Of a DNA stretch of 15,392 nucleotides, positions 1-7,743 are shown piece by piece. The notes below the pieces were generated by a model that did no database searches, was not told the origin of the DNA, and saw only the letters and a program-made list of their open reading frames with translations. Position numbers and translations under genes: made by a program. The stretch's first letter is position 1. Each line of letters starts with the position of its first letter. The stretch covers positions 1-15,392 of the forward strand of contig CAZUBO010000017.1 in NCBI GenBank assembly GCA_964618955.1, in the 5' to 3' direction. This DNA comes from JAKLIH01 sp964618955. GTDB lineage: Bacteria > Patescibacteriota > Minisyncoccia > UBA6257 > JAKLIH01.

Positions 1-545
1 AAGCTATGTACTATGATGCGTCAGGAACAGACTATATCTCAACTCCGAGTTTTGCTATACCTGATACAGGAGTTATTACTATAGAGGCGTGGATGAAGAG
101 TGAACTGAATGTTACGGCATATCAAACAATAATGGGCGAAAATGTCGAAACCCTTCCTAATCAGTTTATTTATATTGACAGGAATGCAAATAATAATTAT
201 TTACGATATATCTACAATAATTCCACTATTATAGCTACCACATCTTTTACCACTTTTTTTACAGGACTAGATAATCAATGAATACATATAGTAACGGTTT
301 GTGATTATGCTAATAAAACATTAAAAGTTTACAGAAATGGAATGCAGTTTGGGGCTACTCAAACTCTTACTGGAACTCCATTATTCCCATCAACTAGCAG
401 AGTAAAATATATTGGCGCTTTTAGTTCTGGGTCCTTTAAACTTGTTAATGGTTCTCTAGATGAAGTAAGAATATATAATAGAGGATTGAGTGCGGAAGAA
501 GTAGCCCAGCATTATACTTCTACAAAAGGTGAATTTAGCTTATAA
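1..545 (+). CDS. LamG/concanavalin A-like domain surface protein (3' end only)
   Basis: This is the C-terminal part of a larger protein; the start lies outside the window and codons begin at position 3. The visible 180 residues form a LamG-like (concanavalin A-like lectin/glucanase fold) domain. It opens with a 'DASGTDYISTPSF' strand, has 'ITIEAWMK' and a 'LKVYRNGMQFG' strand, and ends with 'GSLDEVRIYNRGLSAEEV', the usual C-terminal signature. The codon at 279-281 is TGA and sits in 'NQ-W-IHIVTV', where this family has the conserved W of 'W.hv..t.d'. The frame therefore continues to TAA at 543-545. Such domains bind glycans or proteins on the cell surface, and in Patescibacteria they are often attached to pilin-like N-termini; whether that is so here cannot be seen. 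No clear terminator follows before the next promoter. Confidence 0.85.
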
Positions 546-550
546 TTTTG

Positions 551-579
551 TTGTTTTTTAATCGTTTTTTTGCTATACT
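551..579 (+). promoter_or_regulatory. Predicted sigma70-type promoter for the tpiA-xseB operon
   Basis: A TTGTTT box (551-556) and a TATACT box (574-579) are separated by exactly 17 bases. The -10 is extended (TGC directly before it). A T-tract lies in the spacer. The tpiA ATG begins 23 bases after the -10, so the leader would be only about 17 nt. The same arrangement recurs at three other transcription starts in the window, which raises confidence. Confidence 0.7.
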
Positions 580-602
580 TTAATTAATAATAAACAAATA
601 TT

Positions 603-1403
603 ATGGGAAGACTTATAGTTCTAAATTGAAAGCAATTTCCAGATACTAAAGAACAGGCTGAAGTATTTTTGAACGGGATAGCTAGTTTAGTCAAGAAGAA
701 TAAACTAGAATCTGTGTTTAAAGATAATCAGGCAGTCATATTGGCTCCGTATACCTTTATTGATGTTTTGGTCCAGAAGTTGGATAAGAATATCGATATT
801 GGAGCACAGGATGTATCTAGATTCAATCAAGGAGCCTTTACGGGAGAAATATCTAGTAAGATGTTAAAGTCTTTAGGAGTCAAGTATGTTCTAGTTGGAC
901 ATTCGGAAAGAAGATTGAATTTTAAAGAATCTAATACTGATATTAATTCAAAGATTGCTAATTGCTTACATTACAATTTAAAGCCAATAGTATGTGTAGG
1001 TGAGAATGTTCGATCAAAGACTGAGACTTCTAATAGTTTTAGAGTTAAAAAGATTGTATTCACCCAATTGAATGAATGTTTGAAAGGTTTGAAGGAAGAT
1101 GATATCAAAGATGTTGCAATTGCTTACGAACCAGTTTGGGCTATTAGTAGTGTTCCGGGAAGTAGAGTCGCTGAAGTTGATGATGTTGAGATTATGATTA
1201 TAAATATACGATTCTGATTGGAGACTCGATTTGGAAAAGAAATCTCTAAAAAAGTAAAAATATTATACGGAGGGTCGATAAATAAAGATAATATTTTGGA
1301 TTTCAAATCTATCTTAATTAATGATGGGTTTGTGATCGGGAAGGCGAGCACTAATTTAAAAGAATACAGTGCATTATTAACAAATTTAAAAAAATTAAAC
1401 TAA
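603..1403 (+). CDS. tpiA: Triosephosphate isomerase
   Basis: This enzyme interconverts dihydroxyacetone phosphate and glyceraldehyde-3-phosphate in cytosolic glycolysis. The 266-residue protein has the catalytic Lys in 'LNWK' (K10), the electrophile His in 'VGHSERR' (H100), the catalytic Glu in 'AYEPVWAI' (E176) and the phosphate-binding 'LYGGSI' near residue 223. Two TGA codons are internal. The one at 627-629 is the W of the near-universal NWK motif. The one at 1215-1217 gives 'IRFWLETRFG', where the family commonly has W. The ATG at 603 is the only start that keeps NWK. Loop 6 is atypical: 'AISSVPGSR' replaces the familiar AIGTGK-type segment, although the Glu and 'PVW' hinge are intact. 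It is the first gene of a compact operon and lies two genes before pgk, the pairing expected for triose metabolism. No Shine-Dalgarno sequence precedes it. Confidence 0.95.
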
Positions 1404-1409
1404 TATATT

Positions 1410-2189
1410 ATGAATTTTACAAAACAACCTTTTAAATGCATAGCTATCTTATTAAGTATTGCAATTATGTTTGCTTTAGTTTCTTTTGGTTTTTATCAAA
1501 TGGTAAAGTCTGAGAATGAAGCTTCACAAGGCAGAACTACAACTTTATCAGCTGAAGGCAAAGTAACGGTTATTCCTGATATTGCTAAGATTAGTTTCTC
1601 AGTAATATTAGAGAATACTTCAATTGAAAAATTAACCAATGAAAGTAATTTGAAAATGCAAAAAGTCATTGATTTTCTAAAATCAGTAAATGTTAAGGAG
1701 AAGGATATCAAGACTACAAATTATAGTCTATACCCAGTATATGAAGAGAAATGTTTTAATGACAATTCTGGGTTTAGAAGATGTAATAGTGTTTTAATCA
1801 AATACAAATTAGATCAAAATGTTGAAGTCATAATTCGTGACTTTACTAAGATTGATGCTATTGTTGGCAAAGTTGCTGAATTTGGAGTAAATAATATTTC
1901 AAATTTGAGTTTTGCAATTGAAGATGCTGAAAAAGTTCAGAATGAAGCTAAAATTCAAGCAATTAAAAAAATTACTGATAGAGCTAATGAAATTTCAAAA
2001 GCTACTAATGTTAAATTCGGAAGAATTATTAATATATCAGAAAATTACAATAACTACGGTGGATATAGATATGATGCTGTATCTTCAATGAAGGCGGTGG
2101 CTCCTGCTATGGAATCAGCTCCAGCACCAATAGAAGCTGGATCAAAAGATGTTACTGCTACCGTATCAATAACTTTTGAACTTAAATAA
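1410..2189 (+). CDS. SIMPL (DUF541)-domain protein, membrane-anchored
   Basis: The 259-residue protein begins with a short basic segment and a hydrophobic helix (about residues 8-32), followed by a polar extracytoplasmic domain. It therefore looks like a signal-anchored or secreted protein. The remainder fits the SIMPL/DUF541 family: 'LSAEGKVTVIPDIAKISFSV' near the start, 'DFLKSVNVKEKDIKTTNYSL' in the middle, repeated strand-helix units, and 'DVTATVSITFELK' at the end. Two cysteines (in 'EKCFNDN' and 'RRCNS') could form a disulfide outside the cell. A 'VAPAMESAPAPIEAG' stretch near the C-terminus is low complexity. The molecular role of SIMPL proteins is not settled, so none is assigned. There is no in-frame TGA. 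The gene lies 6 bases after tpiA and 5 bases before pgk, so it is co-transcribed with glycolytic genes; that looks like operon packing rather than shared function. Confidence 0.85.
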   Translation: MNFTKQPFKCIAILLSIAIMFALVSFGFYQMVKSENEASQGRTTTLSAEGKVTVIPDIAKISFSVILENTSIEKLTNESNLKMQKVIDFLKSVNVKEKDIKTTNYSLYPVYEEKCFNDNSGFRRCNSVLIKYKLDQNVEVIIRDFTKIDAIVGKVAEFGVNNISNLSFAIEDAEKVQNEAKIQAIKKITDRANEISKATNVKFGRIINISENYNNYGGYRYDAVSSMKAVAPAMESAPAPIEAGSKDVTATVSITFELK

Positions 2190-2194
2190 ATTCT

Positions 2195-3367
2195 ATGGAT
2201 TTTAAGCTAATTGATAGCAAAAAAATTAAAGATAAGAAAGTTATAGTTAGATTGGATTTAAATTCTCCAGATGCTGATAAAATGCATTATCGGTTTTTAG
2301 CTACTAAGGAGACTATATCTTTTTTGATGAAGAACAAGGCCAAAACAATTATTGTTTTGGCCCATTTGGGGCGTCCAGAGAGTGACAAGCATAGTATGAA
2401 GATTAATAACTTTGATTACTATAACGAAAAATTAAGTTTAAAAGTTTTTAAAAGTATTTTATCAAAACTATACAAGACGAAGATCTTCTTTTTGAAGTAT
2501 AGTGTAAGTGACGAAAGATTTTTAAAGTATTTTAAAGCTAAGAAATTACCGAGAATTATTTTATTAGAAAATATTCGTTTCTATAAAGGCGAAGAAAATA
2601 ATGATTTAGAATTCATTAAGAAGATTGCTAATGTCGGTGATATTTTTATTGATGAAGGTTTTTCAGTAAGTCATCGATTGGTTGCTAGTAATAGTGCGAT
2701 AACTAAGATACTACCAACTTACTATGGTTTTAATTACATCAATGAAATTAAGAATTTAGATAAGATTATTGAAAAATCTTTAGGGAATTTAGCCGTTATC
2801 ATTGGTGGAGCGAAAATCAAAGATAAATCCGAATTACTATTTAAATTCATAAAGCATAGTAAATGTGTTTTGATTGGAGGAGGAATTGCTAATACTTTTA
2901 TTAAGAATATGGGTTTTGAGATTGGTAAGTCATATTATGATGAAGGAGCAATGACTAATGCTTCAAAATTAATTTTTGATAATATTATGTTACCAATGGA
3001 TTTTAAAGTTTTGGATAGTAAAGGGAATGTTAAGACTAGAATGAGTTCGGATGTGGAAGTCGGAGATAAGATATTAGATGTTGGTCCTTTAACTATTCAA
3101 CAATTCATTGGAAAAATTAAAGATAATAAGTATGTATTTTGAAATGGACCATTAGGATATATTGAAGATGAAAGATTTAGTACGGCTACAAAAGTAATAC
3201 TTGAATTTATCAAGAATGATAAACAAAGAAAATATATATTGGGGGGAGGTGAGACTTTGGATTGTATTACAAAGTATGAACCAAGTATTTTTAAACAAAG
3301 TAATGTGTTTGTATCAACGGGTGGTGGAGCAATGTTATGATATTTAAGCAAAAAAATTAAAAAATAA
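2195..3367 (+). CDS. pgk: Phosphoglycerate kinase
   Basis: This enzyme transfers phosphate from 1,3-bisphosphoglycerate to ADP in cytosolic glycolysis. The 390-residue length is normal for the family. Substrate-side motifs are 'VRLDLNSP' (D21, N23), 'HYRFLATKETI' (R33), 'LAHLGRPE' (H57, R60), 'ENIRFYKGEE' (R128) and 'SHRLVAS' (R161). Nucleotide-side motifs are 'IGGAKIKDK' (K207), 'IGGGIANTFI', 'LDVGPLTI', 'NGPLGYIE', 'GGGETLD' and 'VSTGGGAML'. TGA at 3140-3142 encodes the W of the conserved 'WNGP' motif (W316); TGA at 3338-3340 lies near the C-terminus in 'GGAMLWYLSKK'. Under the standard code the protein would lose its last 75 residues, including the nucleotide-binding motifs above. The usual 'NDAFG' segment is 'IDEGFS' here, a divergent form. 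It lies 5 bases after the SIMPL gene and 1 base before the exonuclease gene. Confidence 0.96.
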
Positions 3368-3368
3368 C

Positions 3369-3974
3369 ATGGAAGTATATTTTGAACAGTATCAAAACAA
3401 TGATATTCTATTGATAAAGAATGGTCCGAAGATGAAGGATCGAGATTTAATTTTTATGGATTTAGAGACTACAGGGTTAAAGATTGACCACGAAATTACT
3501 GAGATTGGATGATTGCGTGTTGATTCAAAGACTTTAATCGTGAAAGAAGAGTTTGATATCAAGATAAAACCAGAGCATTTGGAATTAGCGGATGAGAAGG
3601 CATTAGAAATTACTCAATACAGTGAAGAGAATTGGAAGAACGCGGTAAGTATTGAAGAAGCTATGAAGATATTTATTGATAAGTGTTCGGGGTGTGTATT
3701 ATGTGGATACAATTTTTTCTATGATTGAGCTTGGCTATATCATACACTAAATAAGTTAGGAGCTTTTAATCCACCATTCTATTATCATAAGCTAGATGTA
3801 ATGTCGATGGCATATTTAATTCTGAAAGATGATTTGACGATTGAGAATTTTAGTTTGAGTGATTTATGTAGATATTTTGATATACCTAGAGACAATTGCC
3901 ATAGCGCTCTATATGATGCAAGATTTACATTTGAAGTATATAAAAGACTGTGTGAAAAGAGTCAGAGAATTTAA
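3369..3974 (+). CDS. DEDDh-family 3'-5' exonuclease (DnaQ/RNase T-like)
   Basis: The 201-residue protein carries the full DEDDh metal-binding set: 'FMDLETTG' (D31, E33), 'NFFYDWAWL' (D119) and 'CHSALYDARFT' (H178, D183). It should be a two-metal 3'-5' exonuclease on DNA or RNA; the sequence does not show whether it is a proofreading subunit, an oligoribonuclease-like enzyme or a free nuclease. About 27 residues precede the catalytic core and match nothing I recognise. TGA at 3510-3512 (in 'EITEIGWLRV') and 3726-3728 (in 'YDWAWL', next to a TGG tryptophan) are read through. The ATG at 3369 is 1 base after the pgk stop and is the natural coupled start. Its neighbours include RNase H and both Exo VII subunits, so this operon half is rich in nucleases. 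Confidence 0.88.
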
Positions 3975-3995
3975 TTAAAAAATTAAAAAGCAAAT

Positions 3996-4496
3996 ATGTC
4001 GAATAAAAACATACCTAAAATTGAAAAAAGAGAAGGGCCAATACAAAGAACTTTGGTTATGTTAAAACCCGAAGCCATTAAAAGGAATAAATATTTATAT
4101 ATTATAAAAGATTTTAAGAAGGCAGGTTTAAAGATTGTCACTATGAAAAATGCCGAGTATAGTAAAGAAACTATTAAGAAGATGCGAGAAGGCAGTCCTA
4201 ATAGTGAATTTATTGAGTGAATAGCAGAACATTTATCAAAAGGACAAGTACTGGTCATGATTCTTGAAGGAGAGAATGCAATTAAAAAAGCTCGAAGCTT
4301 GTGTGGTAAAACGGATTCGTCTCAAGGCTCTAAAGATGAGTTGCGACACAAGTATTTTGGGAATGATTCTTTAGATAAAGCTGATGCAGAAAATAGAGAT
4401 ATTGATAATGGTATACACATAGCTGATAGTGAAGAACATGCCAAATATGAAGCAGGGGTATTGGATATAGATATCAACAAGGTTTTAAATGAATAA
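3996..4496 (+). CDS. ndk: Nucleoside diphosphate kinase (divergent)
   Basis: The enzyme moves the gamma phosphate between nucleoside di- and triphosphates through a phospho-histidine. The 166-residue protein has 'QRTLVMLKPEAIKR' near the N-terminus (the active-site Lys of the 'KP' motif), 'MILEGENAI', 'ARSLCGKT', 'DELRHKYF' and the active-site region 'NGIHIADSEEHAKYEAGVL', where H141 is the expected phosphorylated residue. TGA at 4218-4220 is read as W in 'SEFIEWIAEHL'. It differs from the roughly 140-residue bacterial form: there is an N-terminal extension of about 15 residues, a shortened segment where the usual 'YxxHxxxPFF' helix sits, and an insertion of about 10-15 residues (around 'GNDSLDKADAENRDID') just before the catalytic His. 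The gene follows the exonuclease by 21 bases. Its stop may overlap the start of the RNase H gene. Confidence 0.88.
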
Positions 4497-4911
4497 AATG
4501 AAGAAAATAAATATTTTTACAGATGGTGGGTCTAGGAACAATCCAGGTAATGCGGCAGTTGGAGTTGTGATTAATGAATTCAAATTCAAACAATACATTG
4601 GAATTAAGACTAATAATGAAGCTGAATATGAAGGAGTTATTCTAGCATTACAAAAGTTAAAAGAATTGTTTTCTAAAGAAGAATTAGATAATTCGGAGAT
4701 TGTTTTTCATTTGGATTCAGAATTAGTTTGTAAACAAATTAATAGACTATATAAGGTGAAAGACGAAAAATTACAATTACTATTCTTAAAGGTATACAAT
4801 CTAAAGATGGATTTAAAGAATGTTAAGTTTATTCATATTTGAAGAGAATTGAATAAAGTTGCTGATGCTTTAGTGAATGAAGCTTTGGACGAGAAAGAAG
4901 GCAAGAATTAA
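4489..4911 (+). CDS. rnhA: Ribonuclease HI family protein
   Basis: The protein cleaves the RNA strand of RNA-DNA hybrids in replication and R-loop removal. It has all four acidic residues of the RNase HI active site: 'FTDGGSRNNPG' (D12), 'TNNEAEYEGV' (E46), 'HLDSEL' (D76) and 'NKVADALVNEAL' (D126), with 'RELN' just before the last. TGA at 4840-4842 is read as W118 in 'FIHIWRELNK'. If it were a stop, the last catalytic Asp would be lost. Two starts are possible: ATG at 4489, overlapping the end of ndk by 8 bases and giving 140 residues, or ATG at 4498, just after the ndk stop, giving 137 residues and the typical 'MKKINIFTDGG' beginning. I slightly favour 4498 on family length, but give the longer form. 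It is the single-domain form with no N-terminal hybrid-binding domain. Confidence 0.9.
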
Positions 4912-4913
4912 AT

Positions 4914-5567
4914 ATGGAATACAAAATTATACGATCTAAAAGAAAAACAATCTCTTTGTTAGTTGATGAAGTGGGGGATTTGATAGTTCGAGCGCCAATA
5001 AAAACGACGGATTCATATCTAACTGAGTTGATTTCTAAAAAAATGAATTGAATTTTGAAAAAACAAAATGAAGTTTTGAAGAAAGGAAAATTTAAAGAAA
5101 AAGAATTTGTTGATGGGGAAGAGTTTTTGTATTTAGGAAGTAAGTATATATTAAAAATAATTGGTTGTTCGAAGATTGAATTAGACAAATATTTGTTTTT
5201 TCCTAAGAAATATTTGAAAAAAGCTAAGGTTGAAATTACAAAATGATACAAAAAAGAAGCTTTAAATGTTTTTGAGGAAAGAATGAAAATATATAGTAAA
5301 ATGACTGGGTGGAAGTATACAAGTCTAACTTTATCAAATGCTAAAAGACAATGAGGGGTTTGTGATAATAGAAGAAGAATTAAATTGAATTGAAGATTGA
5401 TTATGTCACCTTTAGAAATTATTGATTATGTAGTGGTTCATGAACTGGCGCATATCATACAGCCTAATCATTCAAGAAAGTTTTGATTGAACGTAGAGAG
5501 TGTAATACCGAATTACAAATTAAAAAGAAAATGGTTAAAAGACAATAGTAAATATTTAAATATTTAA
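4914..5567 (+). CDS. YgjP/WLM-like (DUF45) zinc metalloprotease-like protein
   Basis: The 217-residue protein matches the YgjP-like (DUF45, SprT-related) family. It has an N-terminal strand region 'YKIIRSKRKTISLLV', then 'RQWGVCDNRRRIKLNWRL' (the family's 'RWGSC...LNWRL'), the zinc motif 'VVHELAH' (H176, E177, H180) and the third ligand in 'NHSRKFW' (H186), followed by 'PNYKLKRKWLK'. Five TGA codons are in frame: 5049, 5244, 5352, 5391 and 5484. Three of them fall on near-invariant family tryptophans (W147, W160 and W191), which makes this the best single gene for showing that UGA encodes Trp. Two TGG codons occur as well. The substrate is unknown, and a cytoplasmic location is likely because no signal peptide is visible. 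ATG at 4914 is 2 bases after the RNase H stop; the next gene begins 1 base after this one ends. Confidence 0.9.
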
Positions 5568-5568
5568 A

Positions 5569-7044
5569 ATGGATGAATTATTCGAAAAATTAAAAAGATG
5601 AAGAAAATTCGCAGCTGACAGAGAAGGAATTGAAATCTTTCGAGTTGTTTCAAATAAAACTTTAGAAGAGTTGGCTGAGAAAAAGCCAAAAACTAAAGAA
5701 GACCTTCTTTTAATTAATGGAATTAAAGAAAAGAAATTCGAAAAGTACGGTATGGAATTGTTGAAGATTATGCTGGGAGAGAATATTGAAAAAGTTGAAG
5801 TTAAGAATGATAACAAAGTCTATAGTATTAGTGAATACTTGGGGTATTTGAATAGTGAATTTTACAAATACAAATCTAGAGTTAAGGGTGAAGTTAATAG
5901 TTTTAAAATTCAAGGTAGTGCTATATATTTTTCAATTAAGGATTCAAAGAGTGAAGGCGTTATGGATTGTTTTATGTGGTTAAGGAATTATGAACTATGT
6001 AGTATTGAAATAGAGATTGGTATGGAAATTATCGTTGATGGAGCTCCAAGTATCTATGCTCCTAGTGGAAGATTCAATTTTCAAGTAAATACAATTGAAT
6101 TAGTAGGAGAAGGAGCTTTGAAATTAGCTTATGACAAGTTGAAGAAGAAATTAGAAGATGAAGGATTATTTGATATCGATAGGAAAAAAGAAATTCCAGA
6201 ATTAATACAGAAGATTGGATTAATTACGTCGGAAACTGGAGCGGTAATTCATGATTTTTTAAATAACATTGGAAAGTATGGATTCCAAATTAAGTTTTTT
6301 GATTCTAGAGTTGAAGGTCAGTTAGCTACAGCTGATTTAATAAGAGGAATTAAATACTTTGAGAATCAAGATATCGATGTTCTGATAATTATTCGAGGAG
6401 GAGGAAGTTTGGAAAGTTTACAAGCTTTTAATAACGAAATTCTAGTTAGAAGAATTTCTAAATTTCCAAAGCCAGTTATCTGTGGTATTGGGCATGATAA
6501 AGATATTCCATTATGTGCTTTGGCTGCTGATCTATTAGTCTCTACGCCAACAGCGGTAACGATTACATTAAATAAATCGTGAGATAATTTAATTAAAGAC
6601 TTTGATATTTATCAAAGGAATTTGATAAATGAATATTCTAATGTTTTGGAACGAAATACGTATTTGATAGATTCTTTGGGCTCTAAATTATTAAAAGCCT
6701 TTAATACTATTCATAATTTCTTTGAGAATTTTAGGAATAAAATACAGAATTATCTAATGAAGATCGAATATGTAATAAAAGATAATAAACAACTAATGAG
6801 GGAAGAATTAATAAGGATGCTAAGCAAGATGAATGAAGCAATAAAGAATCAAATGAAAATAATTGATATTTTAGATAACAATCTGAAATTAGCTGATCCG
6901 AAAAGGCAATTGAAATTAGGCTATAGCATTGTTAGAATTAAAGACAAGGTTTTGAAGAGCAAAACTCAAATTAAAGTCGATGATGAATTGGAGATTTTTT
7001 TGAATGATGGGACAATTAATACAAAAATTAATAAAATAAATTAA
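5569..7044 (+). CDS. xseA: Exonuclease VII large subunit with N-terminal HRDC domain
   Basis: This is the catalytic subunit of exodeoxyribonuclease VII, which degrades single-stranded DNA with the XseB small subunit. The 491-residue protein has an added N-terminal HRDC domain (about residues 1-68: 'LFEKLKRWRKFAADREGI', 'TLEELAEKKPKTKEDLLLI', 'GIKEKKFEKYG'), the helical nucleic-acid-binding domain known from RecQ and RNase D. It continues with the usual OB fold ('VKGEVNSF', 'IYFSIKD', about 85-180), then the catalytic region ('IGLITSETGAVIHDF', 'IIIRGGGSLESLQAFNNE', 'CGIGHDKDIPLCALAADL', 'STPTAV', with H309 and D312), a helical coiled-coil stretch (about 340-440) and a C-terminal strand domain ('LKLGYSIVRIKD'). 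TGA at 5599-5601 is the W of the HRDC 'LxxWR' motif; TGA at 6580-6582 encodes W338. ATG at 5569 is needed to include the HRDC domain. It lies 9 bases before xseB. Confidence 0.93.
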
Positions 7045-7053
7045 AAAAAGATC

Positions 7054-7257
7054 ATGGCAAAAAATATATTTAAAGATTCAATCAAAAAATTAAAAGAGAT
7101 TGTTGAATGGTTTGAGAATCAGGAAGAGGTTGATGTGGAATTGGGACTAGAAAAGGTCAAAGAAGGAGCAGTTTTGATTAAGGAAAGCAAACAACAATTG
7201 AAAGACATTGAGAATGAATTCGAAAAAGTCAAAAATGAATTGAATAATGAGGAATAA
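7054..7257 (+). CDS. xseB: Exonuclease VII small subunit
   Basis: The 67-residue, highly charged, all-helical protein matches XseB in size and pattern: 'FKDSIKKLKEIVEWFENQE' followed by 'VELGLEKVKEGAVLIKESKQQL', the two-helix hairpin that packs along the XseA coiled coil. Its position directly after xseA, 9 bases apart, supports the assignment. It contains one TGG tryptophan and no TGA. It is the last gene of the first operon; a strong terminator begins 22 bases after its stop codon. Confidence 0.92.
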   Translation: MAKNIFKDSIKKLKEIVEWFENQEEVDVELGLEKVKEGAVLIKESKQQLKDIENEFEKVKNELNNEE

Positions 7258-7279
7258 AATATATATGATTTAAGTGTCG

Positions 7280-7317
7280 AAAAACCCTTGGTTCTAATGA
7301 CGAATTAAGGGTTTTTT
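7280..7317 (+). terminator. Rho-independent terminator after xseB
   Basis: AAAAACCCTT (7280-7289) pairs perfectly with AAGGGTTTTT (7307-7316). The stem extends inward through two G-U wobbles and three Watson-Crick pairs (7290-7294 with 7302-7306), leaving a 7-base loop. A T-run directly follows the GC core on the 3' side, and the matching A-run on the 5' side means it could also work in reverse. It is the only convincing intrinsic terminator I see in the window. Confidence 0.88.
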
Positions 7318-7321
7318 GATG

Positions 7322-7350
7322 TTGCATTTATTTTGTTTTTTTGCTATAAT
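7322..7350 (+). promoter_or_regulatory. Predicted promoter for the DUF5652-htrA-clpB operon
   Basis: TTGCAT (7322-7327), a 17-base T-rich spacer and TATAAT (7345-7350, consensus) with an extended -10 TGC. It starts 4 bases after the terminator hairpin's T-run. The segment GTTTTTTTGCTATA is shared exactly with the tpiA promoter (only 12 of its bases need fall in the spacer/-10). The first ATG downstream is at 7385, implying a leader of roughly 28 nt without a Shine-Dalgarno sequence. Confidence 0.82.
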
Positions 7351-7384
7351 TAGAGCGTTAATAAAAAGAATTAAAACAAAAAAC

Positions 7385-7696
7385 ATGAACATATATCAAT
7401 ATTTAGCTCAATTAAAATTCTTGGAAAATCCAAAGGTATTTTTTCCAATGCTAGTCTGAATTATCTTTTGAAAAGGTATGGCTTTATGAAAGGCGGCTGA
7501 TAAAAAAGAAAGAATTTGATTCTGATTATTGATGTGTATTAATACCTTAGGAATATTAGAGATTTGTTATCTCTTTGTATTTTCAAATCCTAAGAATAAT
7601 TTTAAAGGTTTAAAAGACAAATTCATTAAAAAGAATTTTAAAAATAACGAGGTAATCACTGTTGAACCAATTGAAGAGAATACTACTCAAGAATAA
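7385..7696 (+). CDS. DUF5652-like small integral membrane protein
   Basis: This gene is invisible under the standard code because five TGA codons break it. Read with UGA as Trp it gives 103 residues. There are two membrane segments: 'VFFPMLVWIIFWKGMALW' (about 18-35) and 'IWFWLLMCINTLGILEICYL' (about 44-63). A basic, then acidic, cytoplasmic-looking tail follows, ending in 'VEPIEENTTQE'. The 'KGMALWKAADKKERIWF' and 'NTLGILEICYLF' segments match what I know of DUF5652, a small membrane family common in Patescibacteria; the function is unknown. All five tryptophans (W25, W29, W35, W45, W47) use UGA, at positions where that family has W. Translation starts at ATG 7385, the first ATG after a strong promoter. 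It is followed by htrA in the same transcript. Confidence 0.85.
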
Positions 7697-7730
7697 ATAT
7701 TTTTTAGTCGGAATTTTTTAAAAAAATATT
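7696..7730 (+). repeat. Short AT-only inverted repeat between DUF5652 gene and htrA
   Basis: AATATTTTTT (7696-7705) and AAAAAATATT (7721-7730) are perfect reverse complements around a 15-base gap. The stem has no G-C pairs and no T-run follows it, so it is a weak hairpin at best. It might mark an attenuation or RNA-processing point between the two genes, or be a chance feature of AT-rich DNA. Confidence 0.35.
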
Positions 7731-7743
7731 AAATTGAAGTATT

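Noticed and set aside
3983..4258. A 91-codon open frame on the minus strand opposite ndk.
   Set aside because: It fully overlaps ndk, which has clear family motifs, and has no promoter, recognisable domain or convincing start.
4829..5251. A 140-codon open frame on the minus strand.
   Set aside because: It lies opposite the RNase H end and the YgjP-like gene, both strongly supported, and its F/S/K-rich product is the expected antisense composition of AT-rich coding DNA.
7696..7730. A second intrinsic terminator between the DUF5652-like gene and htrA.
   Set aside because: The hairpin contains only A-T pairs and has no T-run after it, and no promoter is visible before htrA, so read-through is more likely. 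Kept only as a weak repeat.
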